NCBI RefSeq assembly: GCF_023272795.1
Contig: NZ_CP096829.1
Coordinates: 5,022,001 to 5,086,000 of the forward strand
Source: Flavobacterium humidisoli
GTDB taxonomy: Bacteria; Bacteroidota; Bacteroidia; Flavobacteriales; Flavobacteriaceae
Reading direction: 5' to 3'
DNA: 64,000 bases
Under the pieces are notes generated by a model. The model was not told the DNA's origin. It made no database searches and was given only the letters and a program-made list of their open reading frames with translations. This document shows, one piece after another, positions 15,495-24,648 of this stretch (the first letter of the stretch is position 1; each line of letters begins with the position of its first letter). The translations under genes and the position numbers were made by a program.

Positions 15495-17561
15495 TTATAT
15501 TAGTTTCTTTAAACTCTCATAAACTGACAATTCTACGTCAGCATGATCTTTTGTATTGCATTGCTCTATTAAACTTTTTAAATCTGCTGGTTTTAAAGTC
15601 GATTTATTATCTAATACAAGCAATAATTCTTGTGATGCATCACTTAATTTTTTTGACAAAGGCAAAATTGGCTGCACTAATGGCGCATTAGCACTTAGCG
15701 CTGTTAAGTCTTTATCTACAGCAATCCATTTATTAAAAAATGCAGTTACTTTTGCTTTATTATCAGCCGATTTATTTGCTAAATATTGATTTACTGCAGC
15801 ATCAAATGCAAGTGCATCTTTTGCGTCTGGTCCGCATGCATCTGCAAACAATGTAAACGGAGAATACATCTGGTACTCTGTTCCTCCTTTGTTACGAGTA
15901 TATCCTTTTAAAGGCTCGCTTACTTTAGAAAATTCTTCAAGCGACTGAATGTTTTGATTATTGGCAATATTTCTTAAAATAACATCTTTGTTGCGAATGT
16001 GCGTAATGCCTAACTCTTCTAATCTGAAAGAAATATGTTCTAAACGTTTACGCATATTTTCTACATCCACAACATCTTCTGCAGACCAAAGTCTTTCGGC
16101 AATAGCAGCTGTTCTTGGCCAAACTCTAGAATCTATCGTGGTTGGTGTAGCCAATTCTGTCCACATTGTTGCTTCTCCACCCAAGATTCTTGCTTTTTCA
16201 TCGCTAGTTAAATTAGCTCCTTTTGGCATCGGATCATTTAAATAATGGCTTGCTATTGGGTACATTAGATCGATATAATAGCCATTTGAAAGAACGGTTT
16301 TGTATCCTTTTTTAACTGCATCTACTAAAGATTGCCCTGCTGGCATTCCTTCATTTGGACCTCTCCAAGAATGTACAATAGCTTCTTTAGACAAATCTTT
16401 TGTCAAGATTTCTTCCCAGCCCATTAATTGTTTTCCGTGCTTTTTTAACATCGGTGCCAATTGCATGGTAAAATAAGTTTGCAATTCGTGGTTGGTTTTT
16501 AAATTATGTTTCTTTTTGAATTCTTGAATCTTCGGATTTGCATCCCAATCTTTTCCTTCGTTTTCATCTCCTCCAATATGGAAATAAGCACCTGGAAATA
16601 ATGGACAAACCTCATCAAAAACTTCACTTAATAATTGATATGTTTTAGGATTTGAAGGATCTAATGTTGGCGAAAAAATACCCGCATTTCTTTCAATTCC
16701 ATAGGTAGCAATTGCTGTACCTTGAATATTTTTTTCGGATGTTCCTCCTGTCAGCGTGATTACTTTACTGCCAATTTCTGGATAAGCCGTTAAAATTGCA
16801 GATCCGTGACCTGGAACATCTATTTCTGGAACAATTAAAATACCGCGCTCATCAGCATATTTTACGATATTTTTAATTTCCTCTTGTGTGTAATACATTC
16901 CATCCGAAGCTAATTGAGTAAACTTTGGATGTTTTTTCATTTCGATTCTCCAACCTTGATCATCAACCAAATGCCAATGAAAAACATTCATTTTCATCGC
17001 TGCCAATGCATCAATATTTCTTTTAATTACATCAATTGGCTGAAAATGTCTGGAAACATCTATCATTAAACCTCTCCATGTAAATCTTGGGAAATCTGAA
17101 ATTTTTGAAACTGGAAAATAAAAAGATTTTGAATTGTTTTGAAGCATCTGCAACAATGTCTCCAAACCATGTAAAGCTCCTAAATCGCTTGAAGCGTTTA
17201 TAGTTATTTTATTAGAAGTGATATCTAAATGATAACTTTCGTCTTCGTACAAACCAATTTTACCGCTTTTAGTACAATTGATCTGTAATTCTGCATTTGG
17301 AAATTCATTTAATTTAGTTATAAAACCTTGTTCAAAGAAAATACCTGTTCGACCATCTAAGCGGCGCAAAAAACGAGTTACTCCTCCAAATATTCTAGCA
17401 TTTGGATTTCCTGTAATGTTTACTTTAAAATTTTTAGTTAAATTAAAATTACCTTCATTAATAACAACATTCTGAGGCCAAGGCATAATATTCAGTTGCT
17501 CCTTCTGGACTTGAGCACCTGCGGCTAAACCTGCAAATAATAATACAAATAGATATTTCAT
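15495..17561 (-). CDS. GH20 beta-N-acetylhexosaminidase
   Basis: GH20 enzymes release terminal GlcNAc from chito-oligosaccharides by substrate-assisted catalysis. The 688-residue product has a signal peptide (to about residue 16), a GH20b N-terminal domain (about 20-150) and the catalytic barrel (about 155-510). The catalytic pair is HIGGDE at 328-333 (D332, E333). Further barrel features are RGLMIDVSRHF and HWHLVDDQGWR early and GGEATMWTE late. A C-terminal extension of about 170 residues has no recognised domain. It has no lipobox or sorting domain, so periplasmic location is likely. It lies between the nagB-LmbE fusion and chiA and would process the oligosaccharides taken up by SusC/D. Confidence 0.96.
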   Translation of the reverse strand: MKYLFVLLFAGLAAGAQVQKEQLNIMPWPQNVVINEGNFNLTKNFKVNITGNPNARIFGGVTRFLRRLDGRTGIFFEQGFITKLNEFPNAELQINCTKSGKIGLYEDESYHLDITSNKITINASSDLGALHGLETLLQMLQNNSKSFYFPVSKISDFPRFTWRGLMIDVSRHFQPIDVIKRNIDALAAMKMNVFHWHLVDDQGWRIEMKKHPKFTQLASDGMYYTQEEIKNIVKYADERGILIVPEIDVPGHGSAILTAYPEIGSKVITLTGGTSEKNIQGTAIATYGIERNAGIFSPTLDPSNPKTYQLLSEVFDEVCPLFPGAYFHIGGDENEGKDWDANPKIQEFKKKHNLKTNHELQTYFTMQLAPMLKKHGKQLMGWEEILTKDLSKEAIVHSWRGPNEGMPAGQSLVDAVKKGYKTVLSNGYYIDLMYPIASHYLNDPMPKGANLTSDEKARILGGEATMWTELATPTTIDSRVWPRTAAIAERLWSAEDVVDVENMRKRLEHISFRLEELGITHIRNKDVILRNIANNQNIQSLEEFSKVSEPLKGYTRNKGGTEYQMYSPFTLFADACGPDAKDALAFDAAVNQYLANKSADNKAKVTAFFNKWIAVDKDLTALSANAPLVQPILPLSKKLSDASQELLLVLDNKSTLKPADLKSLIEQCNTKDHADVELSVYESLKKLI

Positions 17562-17683
17562 TTTTCTTTTTTTTGGTCGGATAGTTTTTTTATAATTATC
17601 CTAAATTTATAAAAAAACAAAACTCAGAATGATTTCAGCTTTTACCTCACTTTGCTATGAGATCAATCTGAATTTTGCTATTT

Positions 17684-17703
17684 GATTCATTATAAAGTGA
17701 ATC
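17684..17703. other. Short hairpin downstream of the nagB-LmbE gene
   Basis: GATTCA and TGAATC form a short stem, 12 bases after the nagB-LmbE stop on the minus strand. No T run follows, so it may stabilise or process the mRNA instead of ending it. Confidence 0.4.
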
Positions 17704-17714
17704 AGAAATTCTTT

Positions 17715-19652
17715 TTAGTAATCAAAACGTTTAAAAGCTTCGATCGCTTCATACTCAGCCAAACCTAATTCATCATATAAGATGGCTGTATTTTTATTTC
17801 GATCTTCTGCCCTAACCCAAAATTCACGAGAGTCGTTACCTTGAAACATCACCCTGTCTTTTTGAGACTGATGGTGTAAAATAGCATGACGTTTCAACAA
17901 AACCTCTGATGGGCTTAATGGAACTGCCATATCAATTTCGTGAATATCCCACTCGTGCCAAGCTCCTCTATAAAGCCACAACCAACAGTCGTCCATGTAC
18001 GGTTCTGGTTTTAGTTCTTTTAAAGCTGCAAAAATGGCATTTAAACAAACCTCATGTGTTCCGTGCGGATCTGCAAGATCTCCAGCAGCAAAAACTTGAT
18101 GTGGTTTTATTTTTGCAATAATATTTTTTACAATAGCAATATCTTCTGGCCCTAACGGATTCTTTTTAACTTGTCCCGTTTCATAAAAAGGAAGATCTAA
18201 AAAGTGTGTATTCTCATCTTTCAGTCCGATATATCTTGTTGCTCCGTAAGATTCTCTTCTTCTAATCAATCCTTTTAATTTTCTTACTTCTAAAGAATCG
18301 ATCTGATTTTCAGATTTGTTATTTAGAAATTCGATTACTGATTTGAAATTGATATCTGATTTTTCATCTCCGATAAAATCGCTCGCAACTTCTGCAAATT
18401 TTAATGCTTCATCATCTGAAACAGCAATGTTTCCTGAAGTCTGATACACCACGTGAACATCGTGTCCCTGTTTGATTAACTTCGAAAATGTCCCTCCCAT
18501 AGAAATTACATCATCGTCTGGGTGCGGACTAAAAAGTATTATCCTCTTCTTTGCCGGATTTGCCCTTTCTGGACGAAATGAATCATCTGTGTTTGGTTTT
18601 CCTCCTGGCCATCCGGTAATAGTGTGCTGCAAAATATTGAACATATTAATATTCATATCATAAGCAGAACCCTCTTGAGCCAAAAGATCAGACATTCCAT
18701 TATTGTTATAATCACGGTCTGTCAATTTCAGAATTGATTGTTTTGTTTTTTGACATAGCCAAACAATCGCTTTACTTTTTAATTCAGGAGTCCAAAGACA
18801 TTCACCAACTAACCAAGGCGTTTTGAAACGGGTTAGCTCTGAAGCTGCCGACTGATCTAAAACAAAAGTTGCATTTGGATGATTCTGTAAAAATGTTGCT
18901 GGAATTTCTGAACTGATATCGCCTTGAACTGTTCTTTTGATAATATCTGCTTTATTTTGCCCCCAAGCCATCAAAACAATACGTTTTGACCTCATGATGG
19001 TTGAAACCCCCATTGTTATGGCACGTTTCGGCACATTATCGATACCATTAAAAGCAGATGAAGCATCGACTCTTGTGATATGATCTAAGGTAATAATTCT
19101 TGTTCCTGAATTGATATGCGAACCTGGCTCGTTAAATCCAACGTGTCCTGTTCTACCAATTCCAAGCAATTGAAAATCAAGTCCACCTGCATTTTTAATA
19201 TTCATCTCATAATCAATACAATATTGATTGATTTCCTCAATTGCTACTGTACCATCAGGAATATTAATATTTTCAGGTTTGATATCAATGTGATTAAAAA
19301 GATGCTCATGCATGAAATAATGATAACTCTGATTATTCTCCTTAGTCATTGGATAATATTCGTCCAGATTAAAGGTGATTACATTGTTAAAACTAAGTCC
19401 TTCTTCTCTGTGCATTCTCACTAGTTCCTCATAAACTTTGATAGGAGAAGAACCTGTTGCCAGACCTAAAACACAAGATTTATTTTTCTCCTGCTTAGAT
19501 CTAATTAGCTGCGCAATTTCCTGGGCTACAATTACAGAAGCTTCAATCGAGCCTTTAAAGATTTCAATATGAATTTTCTCAAATCGAGTTTCTTCAAATT
19601 TTCCCGCGCTTTTGTAACTAATATCAGATTTTATTTCTAAAGCACTTTTCAT
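17715..19652 (-). CDS. nagB: Glucosamine-6-phosphate deaminase fused to a LmbE/PIG-L deacetylase domain
   Basis: The 645-residue protein joins two domains. The N-terminal half (about 25-300) is NagB-like: LATGSSPIKVYEEL, FNLDEYYP with the catalytic aspartate, and GIGRTGHVGFNEP. This enzyme converts GlcN-6-P to fructose-6-P and ammonia. The C-terminal half (about 370-640) is a LmbE/PIG-L-type zinc deacetylase with the HPDDD motif at 377-381 and a later PHGTHEV segment that supplies a histidine ligand. No nagA is in the window, so the LmbE domain may deacetylate GlcNAc-6-P (inference). There is no signal peptide, so it is cytosolic. It is third in the susC-susD-nagB-GH20 order. Confidence 0.93.
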   Translation of the reverse strand: MKSALEIKSDISYKSAGKFEETRFEKIHIEIFKGSIEASVIVAQEIAQLIRSKQEKNKSCVLGLATGSSPIKVYEELVRMHREEGLSFNNVITFNLDEYYPMTKENNQSYHYFMHEHLFNHIDIKPENINIPDGTVAIEEINQYCIDYEMNIKNAGGLDFQLLGIGRTGHVGFNEPGSHINSGTRIITLDHITRVDASSAFNGIDNVPKRAITMGVSTIMRSKRIVLMAWGQNKADIIKRTVQGDISSEIPATFLQNHPNATFVLDQSAASELTRFKTPWLVGECLWTPELKSKAIVWLCQKTKQSILKLTDRDYNNNGMSDLLAQEGSAYDMNINMFNILQHTITGWPGGKPNTDDSFRPERANPAKKRIILFSPHPDDDVISMGGTFSKLIKQGHDVHVVYQTSGNIAVSDDEALKFAEVASDFIGDEKSDINFKSVIEFLNNKSENQIDSLEVRKLKGLIRRRESYGATRYIGLKDENTHFLDLPFYETGQVKKNPLGPEDIAIVKNIIAKIKPHQVFAAGDLADPHGTHEVCLNAIFAALKELKPEPYMDDCWLWLYRGAWHEWDIHEIDMAVPLSPSEVLLKRHAILHHQSQKDRVMFQGNDSREFWVRAEDRNKNTAILYDELGLAEYEAIEAFKRFDY

Positions 19653-19680
19653 TTCTTTTCTTTTTTGTAGTAAGTACCAT

Positions 19681-19738
19681 TTTGGTTTTAAGAATGGTAT
19701 AGATAGCTTTCGCCATCTATACCATACTACTAACCAAA
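19681..19738. promoter_or_regulatory. Strong intra-operon stem-loop between susD and nagB
   Basis: An 11-bp perfect stem (19694-19704 with 19715-19725) is extended by an outer pair TTTGGTT (19681-19687) and AACCAAA (19732-19738). It sits in the 105-base spacer and has no T run on the minus strand. It is probably an mRNA structure that sets 3' stability or partial read-through. Confidence 0.6.
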
Positions 19739-19757
19739 CTTAATATTCCATTTTTTT

Positions 19758-21326
19758 TTAGAAGTTAGGTGCATCAACATCCCACCAAAGTCTTGTAGCT
19801 CCGTTATCAGGGCCACCAAGGGCAGTTACTCCAGATGCAACACCTGCTGGGTTACTTGCTTCTTCAGACTGAGCAAAAGGAAGTCTTCTAACTCCTAATT
19901 CAGTACTAATTACGCCACCACTTTTATTGTTTTTAATTCTGAACAGTTTAGGGTAACCTGTTCTTCTAAACTCAGACCATGCTTCTTGTCCATCAGGATA
20001 GGTGGCAATCCATTTTTGAGTTATAATTTTTTCAAGATTTTCTTCATTAGTAGCTCCCCATGCAACAGTAATTTTAGAAACTGCTGGAGTATTATTTTCT
20101 GGGAATAATGGATCTACATAATCAAGAGGTTTTTTCGTATTATCAGAAGCGTAAGACGAAGCTCCTTCTGCTCCATTCTGTTCGAAAGATGCTCTAATAC
20201 CAGCTTCATAAAATTCTTGAGCTGTTCCTCCCATATTCCAACCTCTTAAAGCACCTTCAGATCTAAGGAAATATACCTCTGCAGTAGACATCCAAGTAAC
20301 TTCTCCTGTTTTTGTTCTAGGTCCCGTTTGCGAGAATTTAGCATATGTAGTTCCAGAAGGATACGTTACACCATTTCTAATTGATGCATACTCACCAGGA
20401 GTAATTTCTGCTGTATTCCAATATTTAGAAATACGTGGATCTTGATAACCTCCTAAGATAGACTGCATGTCTGCTCCCATAAATAAACCAACCCAAGAGT
20501 GGCTCATTACGTCAATTACGTTAAGATCTACAGGAGATTTAACTTTCATAACATCAGCATTAACCTTAAGAACACCAATTGAATTATTAACTGCTTTTTC
20601 AGCTTCAGTTTTAGCTAAAGCAGGATCTACTTTAACAATTCTCATTGCCATTCTCAAACGAAGTGAGTTTGCATATTTAACCCATTGTGTATAATCTCCG
20701 TCGTAAGAAGATAAATCTGTTCCTTTAAAAGTAGAAGATTCCCCAGCATCGATTCTTTTAGTTAATTCTGTAACTGCAAAATCTAAATCTTTAAACATTT
20801 GAAGATAAATATCCTTTTGAGAATCGTAAAGAGCAGAACCTTCAGCACCATATTTAGAATATACTGCAGGTCCATACATATCTGTAATACGTTGCATTTG
20901 AACAACTTTAACAATCAATGACCAAGCATAAAACTGATCGTATTTACCTTTAGCTCTTTGTTCAACTTTGTAAAGATTTGCAATAATATCTACATAAGCT
21001 CTTTCCCAAGCATAACCATTCCATCCAGGATTTAATGCATAATCGTAATTATTAGTATCTCCAAATGGAACTGGTGTAATCATATAGCCAGACCATCCAT
21101 CAGCTTGTAAACTTTGCTGAATCTGATATTGCCAAGTAATATCTGATATATATATTCTACTAAAAGCAGGCTTAAACAAACTTTTAATATTGTTATAATC
21201 CTGTTCTAATTGCTCTGTAGTAGCGCCTTCAGGATTTTTATTGATCTCCTCAAAATTGTCTGTACAACCAAAAGCCGCAAGCAATGAGAAGCATATCGCT
21301 GTTTTTTTGAATTTATTTAATTTCAT
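19758..21326 (-). CDS. SusD-like outer-membrane glycan-binding lipoprotein
   Basis: SusD-like lipoproteins sit on the cell surface as a lid over a SusC channel and bind oligosaccharides. The 522-residue product has a lipoprotein signal with cysteine in AAFGCTDNFEEINKNPEG (residue 21), then a helical TPR-like body. The NFxEINKNPE start and the C-terminal ATRLWWDVDAPNF tail are typical of the SusD-like 2 group. It follows susC with a 10-base gap, so the two are translated together. Given its neighbours the ligand is likely chito-oligosaccharide (inference). Confidence 0.95.
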   Translation of the reverse strand: MKLNKFKKTAICFSLLAAFGCTDNFEEINKNPEGATTEQLEQDYNNIKSLFKPAFSRIYISDITWQYQIQQSLQADGWSGYMITPVPFGDTNNYDYALNPGWNGYAWERAYVDIIANLYKVEQRAKGKYDQFYAWSLIVKVVQMQRITDMYGPAVYSKYGAEGSALYDSQKDIYLQMFKDLDFAVTELTKRIDAGESSTFKGTDLSSYDGDYTQWVKYANSLRLRMAMRIVKVDPALAKTEAEKAVNNSIGVLKVNADVMKVKSPVDLNVIDVMSHSWVGLFMGADMQSILGGYQDPRISKYWNTAEITPGEYASIRNGVTYPSGTTYAKFSQTGPRTKTGEVTWMSTAEVYFLRSEGALRGWNMGGTAQEFYEAGIRASFEQNGAEGASSYASDNTKKPLDYVDPLFPENNTPAVSKITVAWGATNEENLEKIITQKWIATYPDGQEAWSEFRRTGYPKLFRIKNNKSGGVISTELGVRRLPFAQSEEASNPAGVASGVTALGGPDNGATRLWWDVDAPNF

Positions 21327-21336
21327 GATTGTAAGA

Positions 21337-24300
21337 TTAGAATGTTAAGTTTAAATTAAGACCAATATTTCTTGTTGAAGGTAAACCAAACACATCAACA
21401 CCTTGTAAGCCTTCACCTGTACTTAAAGCTACGTTTGGATCAAATGGTGCATCTTTGTAAAGAAAGAATAAATTTCTAGCAATTAAAGAGATAGTTGCAG
21501 ATTGCACATATGGCAATTTGTCCTTTTTGAAAGTATATCCAACAGATATCTCTCTTACATTTACATTTGTTGCACTGTACACATACTCTCCTGAAGCTCC
21601 ATTTCTACCTGCTGTACCATTGTAATAATCAAATGCATCCATTGTAGTTACAGGAGTTCCGTCGCTCGCTCTTACACCGTTAATTTTAACACCTCCAGCA
21701 TTTCTAGCATCACCTGTAGCTTTAGATACTCCATTGTAATCGTTGATTGCTTGAGTTAAACTAAGAACTTCTCCTCCAAAACGTCCATCAATTAAGATAT
21801 TTGCAGTAAATGATCCAAATTTAAAAGTGTTAGACCATCCTAACATGAAATCAGGATTAGCATTACCAACTTCTTCCCAATCTGTTCTTTGAATAGTATT
21901 GTCGTCATTAACTAAGATTCTTCCTTGATCATCTCTTTTTAGATTTTTACCTTCAATTACACCAAATGGTCTTCCTTCAATTAATGAATATCTGTAGCTG
22001 TTAGATCCTGGATCAGTAAGAACAATTCTACCTCCTGTTCCTTCTTCAGCAGGAATATCATTTACTCTACTCTTATTTTGTGAATAGTTAAGTCTAGTAT
22101 CCCAGTTGAATTTTTCTCCTCTAACGATATCTGCATAAAGTACAACTTCAAAACCTTTGTTAGAAATACTACCAGCGTTGATTGCATAATTTGTATAACC
22201 AAAAGGGTTAGTAGCTGGAGCAGGAACTTGAATAAATTGGTTTTTAGTTTTAGAATCATAGAAAGAAAACTCGAAACCTAATCTGCTATCAAACATTCTC
22301 CATTCTGTACCTAACTCAACCTCAGATTTTAATTCAGGTTTTAATGTTGTACCTGGCATTGGTCCAACTGGTGGATTTACAATACTTCCTGCAACAATTG
22401 TAGATGTAGGACTTGTAATAAATGGAGAGATGTCATTACCAACTTGTGCATAAGTAGCACGAACTTTTCCAAAGTTGAAAACTTCTGGTAATGTAAACAT
22501 ATCGCTAAGAATACCTGTAACCCCCACAGATGGATAGAAGAAACTAGAATCGTTAGTGTTTACTAAAGTAGACGACCAGTCATTTCTAGCTGCAAGATCT
22601 AAGAATAAATAATCTTTGTATCCAAAAGTTGTAGCAGCAAACACAGACTGAACTTCTCTTTCTGCTCCTGTTTGAACGTTACCGTTATTATTTACAAAGT
22701 TTCCTAAAGTAAAGATATTAGCATAATTCAAACCTCCTCCGATTCCTGAATCTACAGTCAAACCAGTAACTTTAGTATTATTGATACTTGTTCCGAATGT
22801 ACCATTGAATGAAAAGTTTTCACCCATTTTTGTATTAAATAAACCTAATAAATCAGCATAATTTTGAGTACCGATTGTATTTGCATTGATGTATCTTCCT
22901 GTAGCATGTACTAAAGAAGTTGCAGAACTAGCGTACATTTCTTTTTGGAAATTGCTCTCACTTCTGTTATAGCTATATCTTGAAGCTAAATGAAACCATT
23001 CAGCAACTTTATAATCTAAAGCAATTGCTCCATTGAAGAAATTGTTTGTATCAAGAGATTTTTGTCTGTTAATCTGCCAGTATGGATTTTCATTACTTTC
23101 ATTTACCGCTGCAAAACCAGGATAATTTTGAACATTCATGTTTCTAACAGGATCAAAAACCTCATATGTTTTCAAATCATTTAAGCTAAAAGCTCTTGGA
23201 TGAGAGTAAACACCACTAATTGGATTGAAATATAAACCATTTGTTGGTCTATTGTTAATTGTTTGTGCAACATAATTTCCTGTTACAGCAACACTCAATC
23301 TATCGTTTAAGAATTTGCTTGTTTGACGAATTCCGAAGTTATTTTTCTTCAAATGATTTCCAGGTATAATTCCAGAAGCATCTGTATTAGCATACGTTAA
23401 GCTTGTAGAATTTCCTTCAGTTGCTTTAGAAAAAGACATAGAAGTAATTTGTGTAACCCCTGTTTCAAAGAAATCTTTAACATCACCTTCTACTTTTTTC
23501 TTATCTCCCCAAGATCTCGGATCTCCTTCTGCAGATGTGTAATCTGATTGGAATTTTGGCAAATAAGCCGCACTGTCAAATGTTGTAACAGAATTGATAT
23601 TGAATGATTCAACTCCAGCTTTTCCTTTTTTAGAATTAAGTAAAATTACACCATTAGCACCTTGACTACCGTATAATACAGAAGCCGCAGCACCTTTAAG
23701 TACAGTCATTCCTTCATAATCATCAGGGTTGATCAATGAAACGATATCACCACCATCACGGTTACCTCCTGCTAAATCCCCAAAAGTACCATTTGGTTGT
23801 CCTGTACCTTGATTGTACAACGGAATACCATCAATTACATATAAAGGCTGATTGTTTACAAAAGACGAATTACCACGAATTACAACTTTTGTAGAACCTC
23901 CTGCTCCAGATGAACTTTTTGTTACTGCAACACCGGCAATTTTACCAGCAACAGTATTAATAAGGTTAGGATCTTTAACACGAGTTAACTCTTCCCCTTT
24001 AAGTTCTTGAGCTGCATAAGTCAAAGATTTTCTTGTTTTCTTTATCCCTAAAGAAGTTACAACAACCTCATTTAATGAATTTGAAGCTCCTTGAACCATC
24101 TTCACATTAATTGTAGCAGCATCTCCTACAACTATAGTCTGAGTTTCTAGTCCTACATAAGTGAAAACTAAACTTTGACCCTTTTGAACTTCAATAGTGT
24201 ACAATCCGTCAAAATCGGTAGTTGTTCCCTTTTGCCCTCCTTGTACAGCAACAGAAGCTCCAGGTAATGGCATACCATCAGAATCTGTAATCACACCCTT

Positions 24301-24372
24301 GACATTTTTTACTTGTGCAAGCGAAACTTGCGCCGTAAAAACAATCATAAAGATTAAGAAAATTTTTTTCAT
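21337..24372 (-). CDS. SusC-like TonB-dependent outer-membrane transporter
   Basis: The 1011-residue protein has a signal peptide (about 1-19), a carboxypeptidase-regulatory-like domain (about 20-105; KGVITDSDGMPLPGASV), a TonB plug (about 110-250; VIRGNSSFVNNQPLYVIDG and VLKGAAASVLYGSQGANGVIL) and a 22-strand barrel ending in LNLNLTF. No extra STN domain is seen, so it is not obviously part of an anti-sigma relay. It is the first gene of the minus-strand operon susC-susD-nagB-GH20(-chiA), transcribed from the 276-base divergent spacer. SusC with SusD imports the chitin oligomers released by ChiA. Confidence 0.96.
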   Translation of the reverse strand: MKKIFLIFMIVFTAQVSLAQVKNVKGVITDSDGMPLPGASVAVQGGQKGTTTDFDGLYTIEVQKGQSLVFTYVGLETQTIVVGDAATINVKMVQGASNSLNEVVVTSLGIKKTRKSLTYAAQELKGEELTRVKDPNLINTVAGKIAGVAVTKSSSGAGGSTKVVIRGNSSFVNNQPLYVIDGIPLYNQGTGQPNGTFGDLAGGNRDGGDIVSLINPDDYEGMTVLKGAAASVLYGSQGANGVILLNSKKGKAGVESFNINSVTTFDSAAYLPKFQSDYTSAEGDPRSWGDKKKVEGDVKDFFETGVTQITSMSFSKATEGNSTSLTYANTDASGIIPGNHLKKNNFGIRQTSKFLNDRLSVAVTGNYVAQTINNRPTNGLYFNPISGVYSHPRAFSLNDLKTYEVFDPVRNMNVQNYPGFAAVNESNENPYWQINRQKSLDTNNFFNGAIALDYKVAEWFHLASRYSYNRSESNFQKEMYASSATSLVHATGRYINANTIGTQNYADLLGLFNTKMGENFSFNGTFGTSINNTKVTGLTVDSGIGGGLNYANIFTLGNFVNNNGNVQTGAEREVQSVFAATTFGYKDYLFLDLAARNDWSSTLVNTNDSSFFYPSVGVTGILSDMFTLPEVFNFGKVRATYAQVGNDISPFITSPTSTIVAGSIVNPPVGPMPGTTLKPELKSEVELGTEWRMFDSRLGFEFSFYDSKTKNQFIQVPAPATNPFGYTNYAINAGSISNKGFEVVLYADIVRGEKFNWDTRLNYSQNKSRVNDIPAEEGTGGRIVLTDPGSNSYRYSLIEGRPFGVIEGKNLKRDDQGRILVNDDNTIQRTDWEEVGNANPDFMLGWSNTFKFGSFTANILIDGRFGGEVLSLTQAINDYNGVSKATGDARNAGGVKINGVRASDGTPVTTMDAFDYYNGTAGRNGASGEYVYSATNVNVREISVGYTFKKDKLPYVQSATISLIARNLFFLYKDAPFDPNVALSTGEGLQGVDVFGLPSTRNIGLNLNLTF

Positions 24373-24648
24373 GTTTATTTTATTTTGTTAGTTATGATGT
24401 AAAATTATTCTTAAGGCATTGTTAAAAAAAATAAATTAAACCAACAGCAATAAAATTTAAACGAACGACATAAAACATTCAATAATACGCTTTACGAAAA
24501 CGTTCTAATAGAAAAAATAAGCACAAATATCCTTTTTTTGCAAAATTTTATTCAAAAAAATTGGCTCTTTGCAGTTAATTGTTTAAAGTTGCACAATATT
24601 TTAATATTGTTAAGAAAAACCAAAAAAACATAAATAACTTAAAACCAG
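24373..24648. promoter_or_regulatory. Divergent control region of the chitin locus
   Basis: This 276-base AT-rich spacer separates susC (minus) from the LytS-type kinase gene (plus). It holds a perfect 18-base palindrome, ACAATATTTTAATATTGT, at 24593-24610, about 40 bases before the kinase start. A minus-strand TATTTG element near 24514-24519, with a TTG 23 nt upstream of it, is a weak susC promoter candidate. Both promoters and the binding site for the neighbouring LytTR regulator are likely here; none is proven. Confidence 0.5.
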
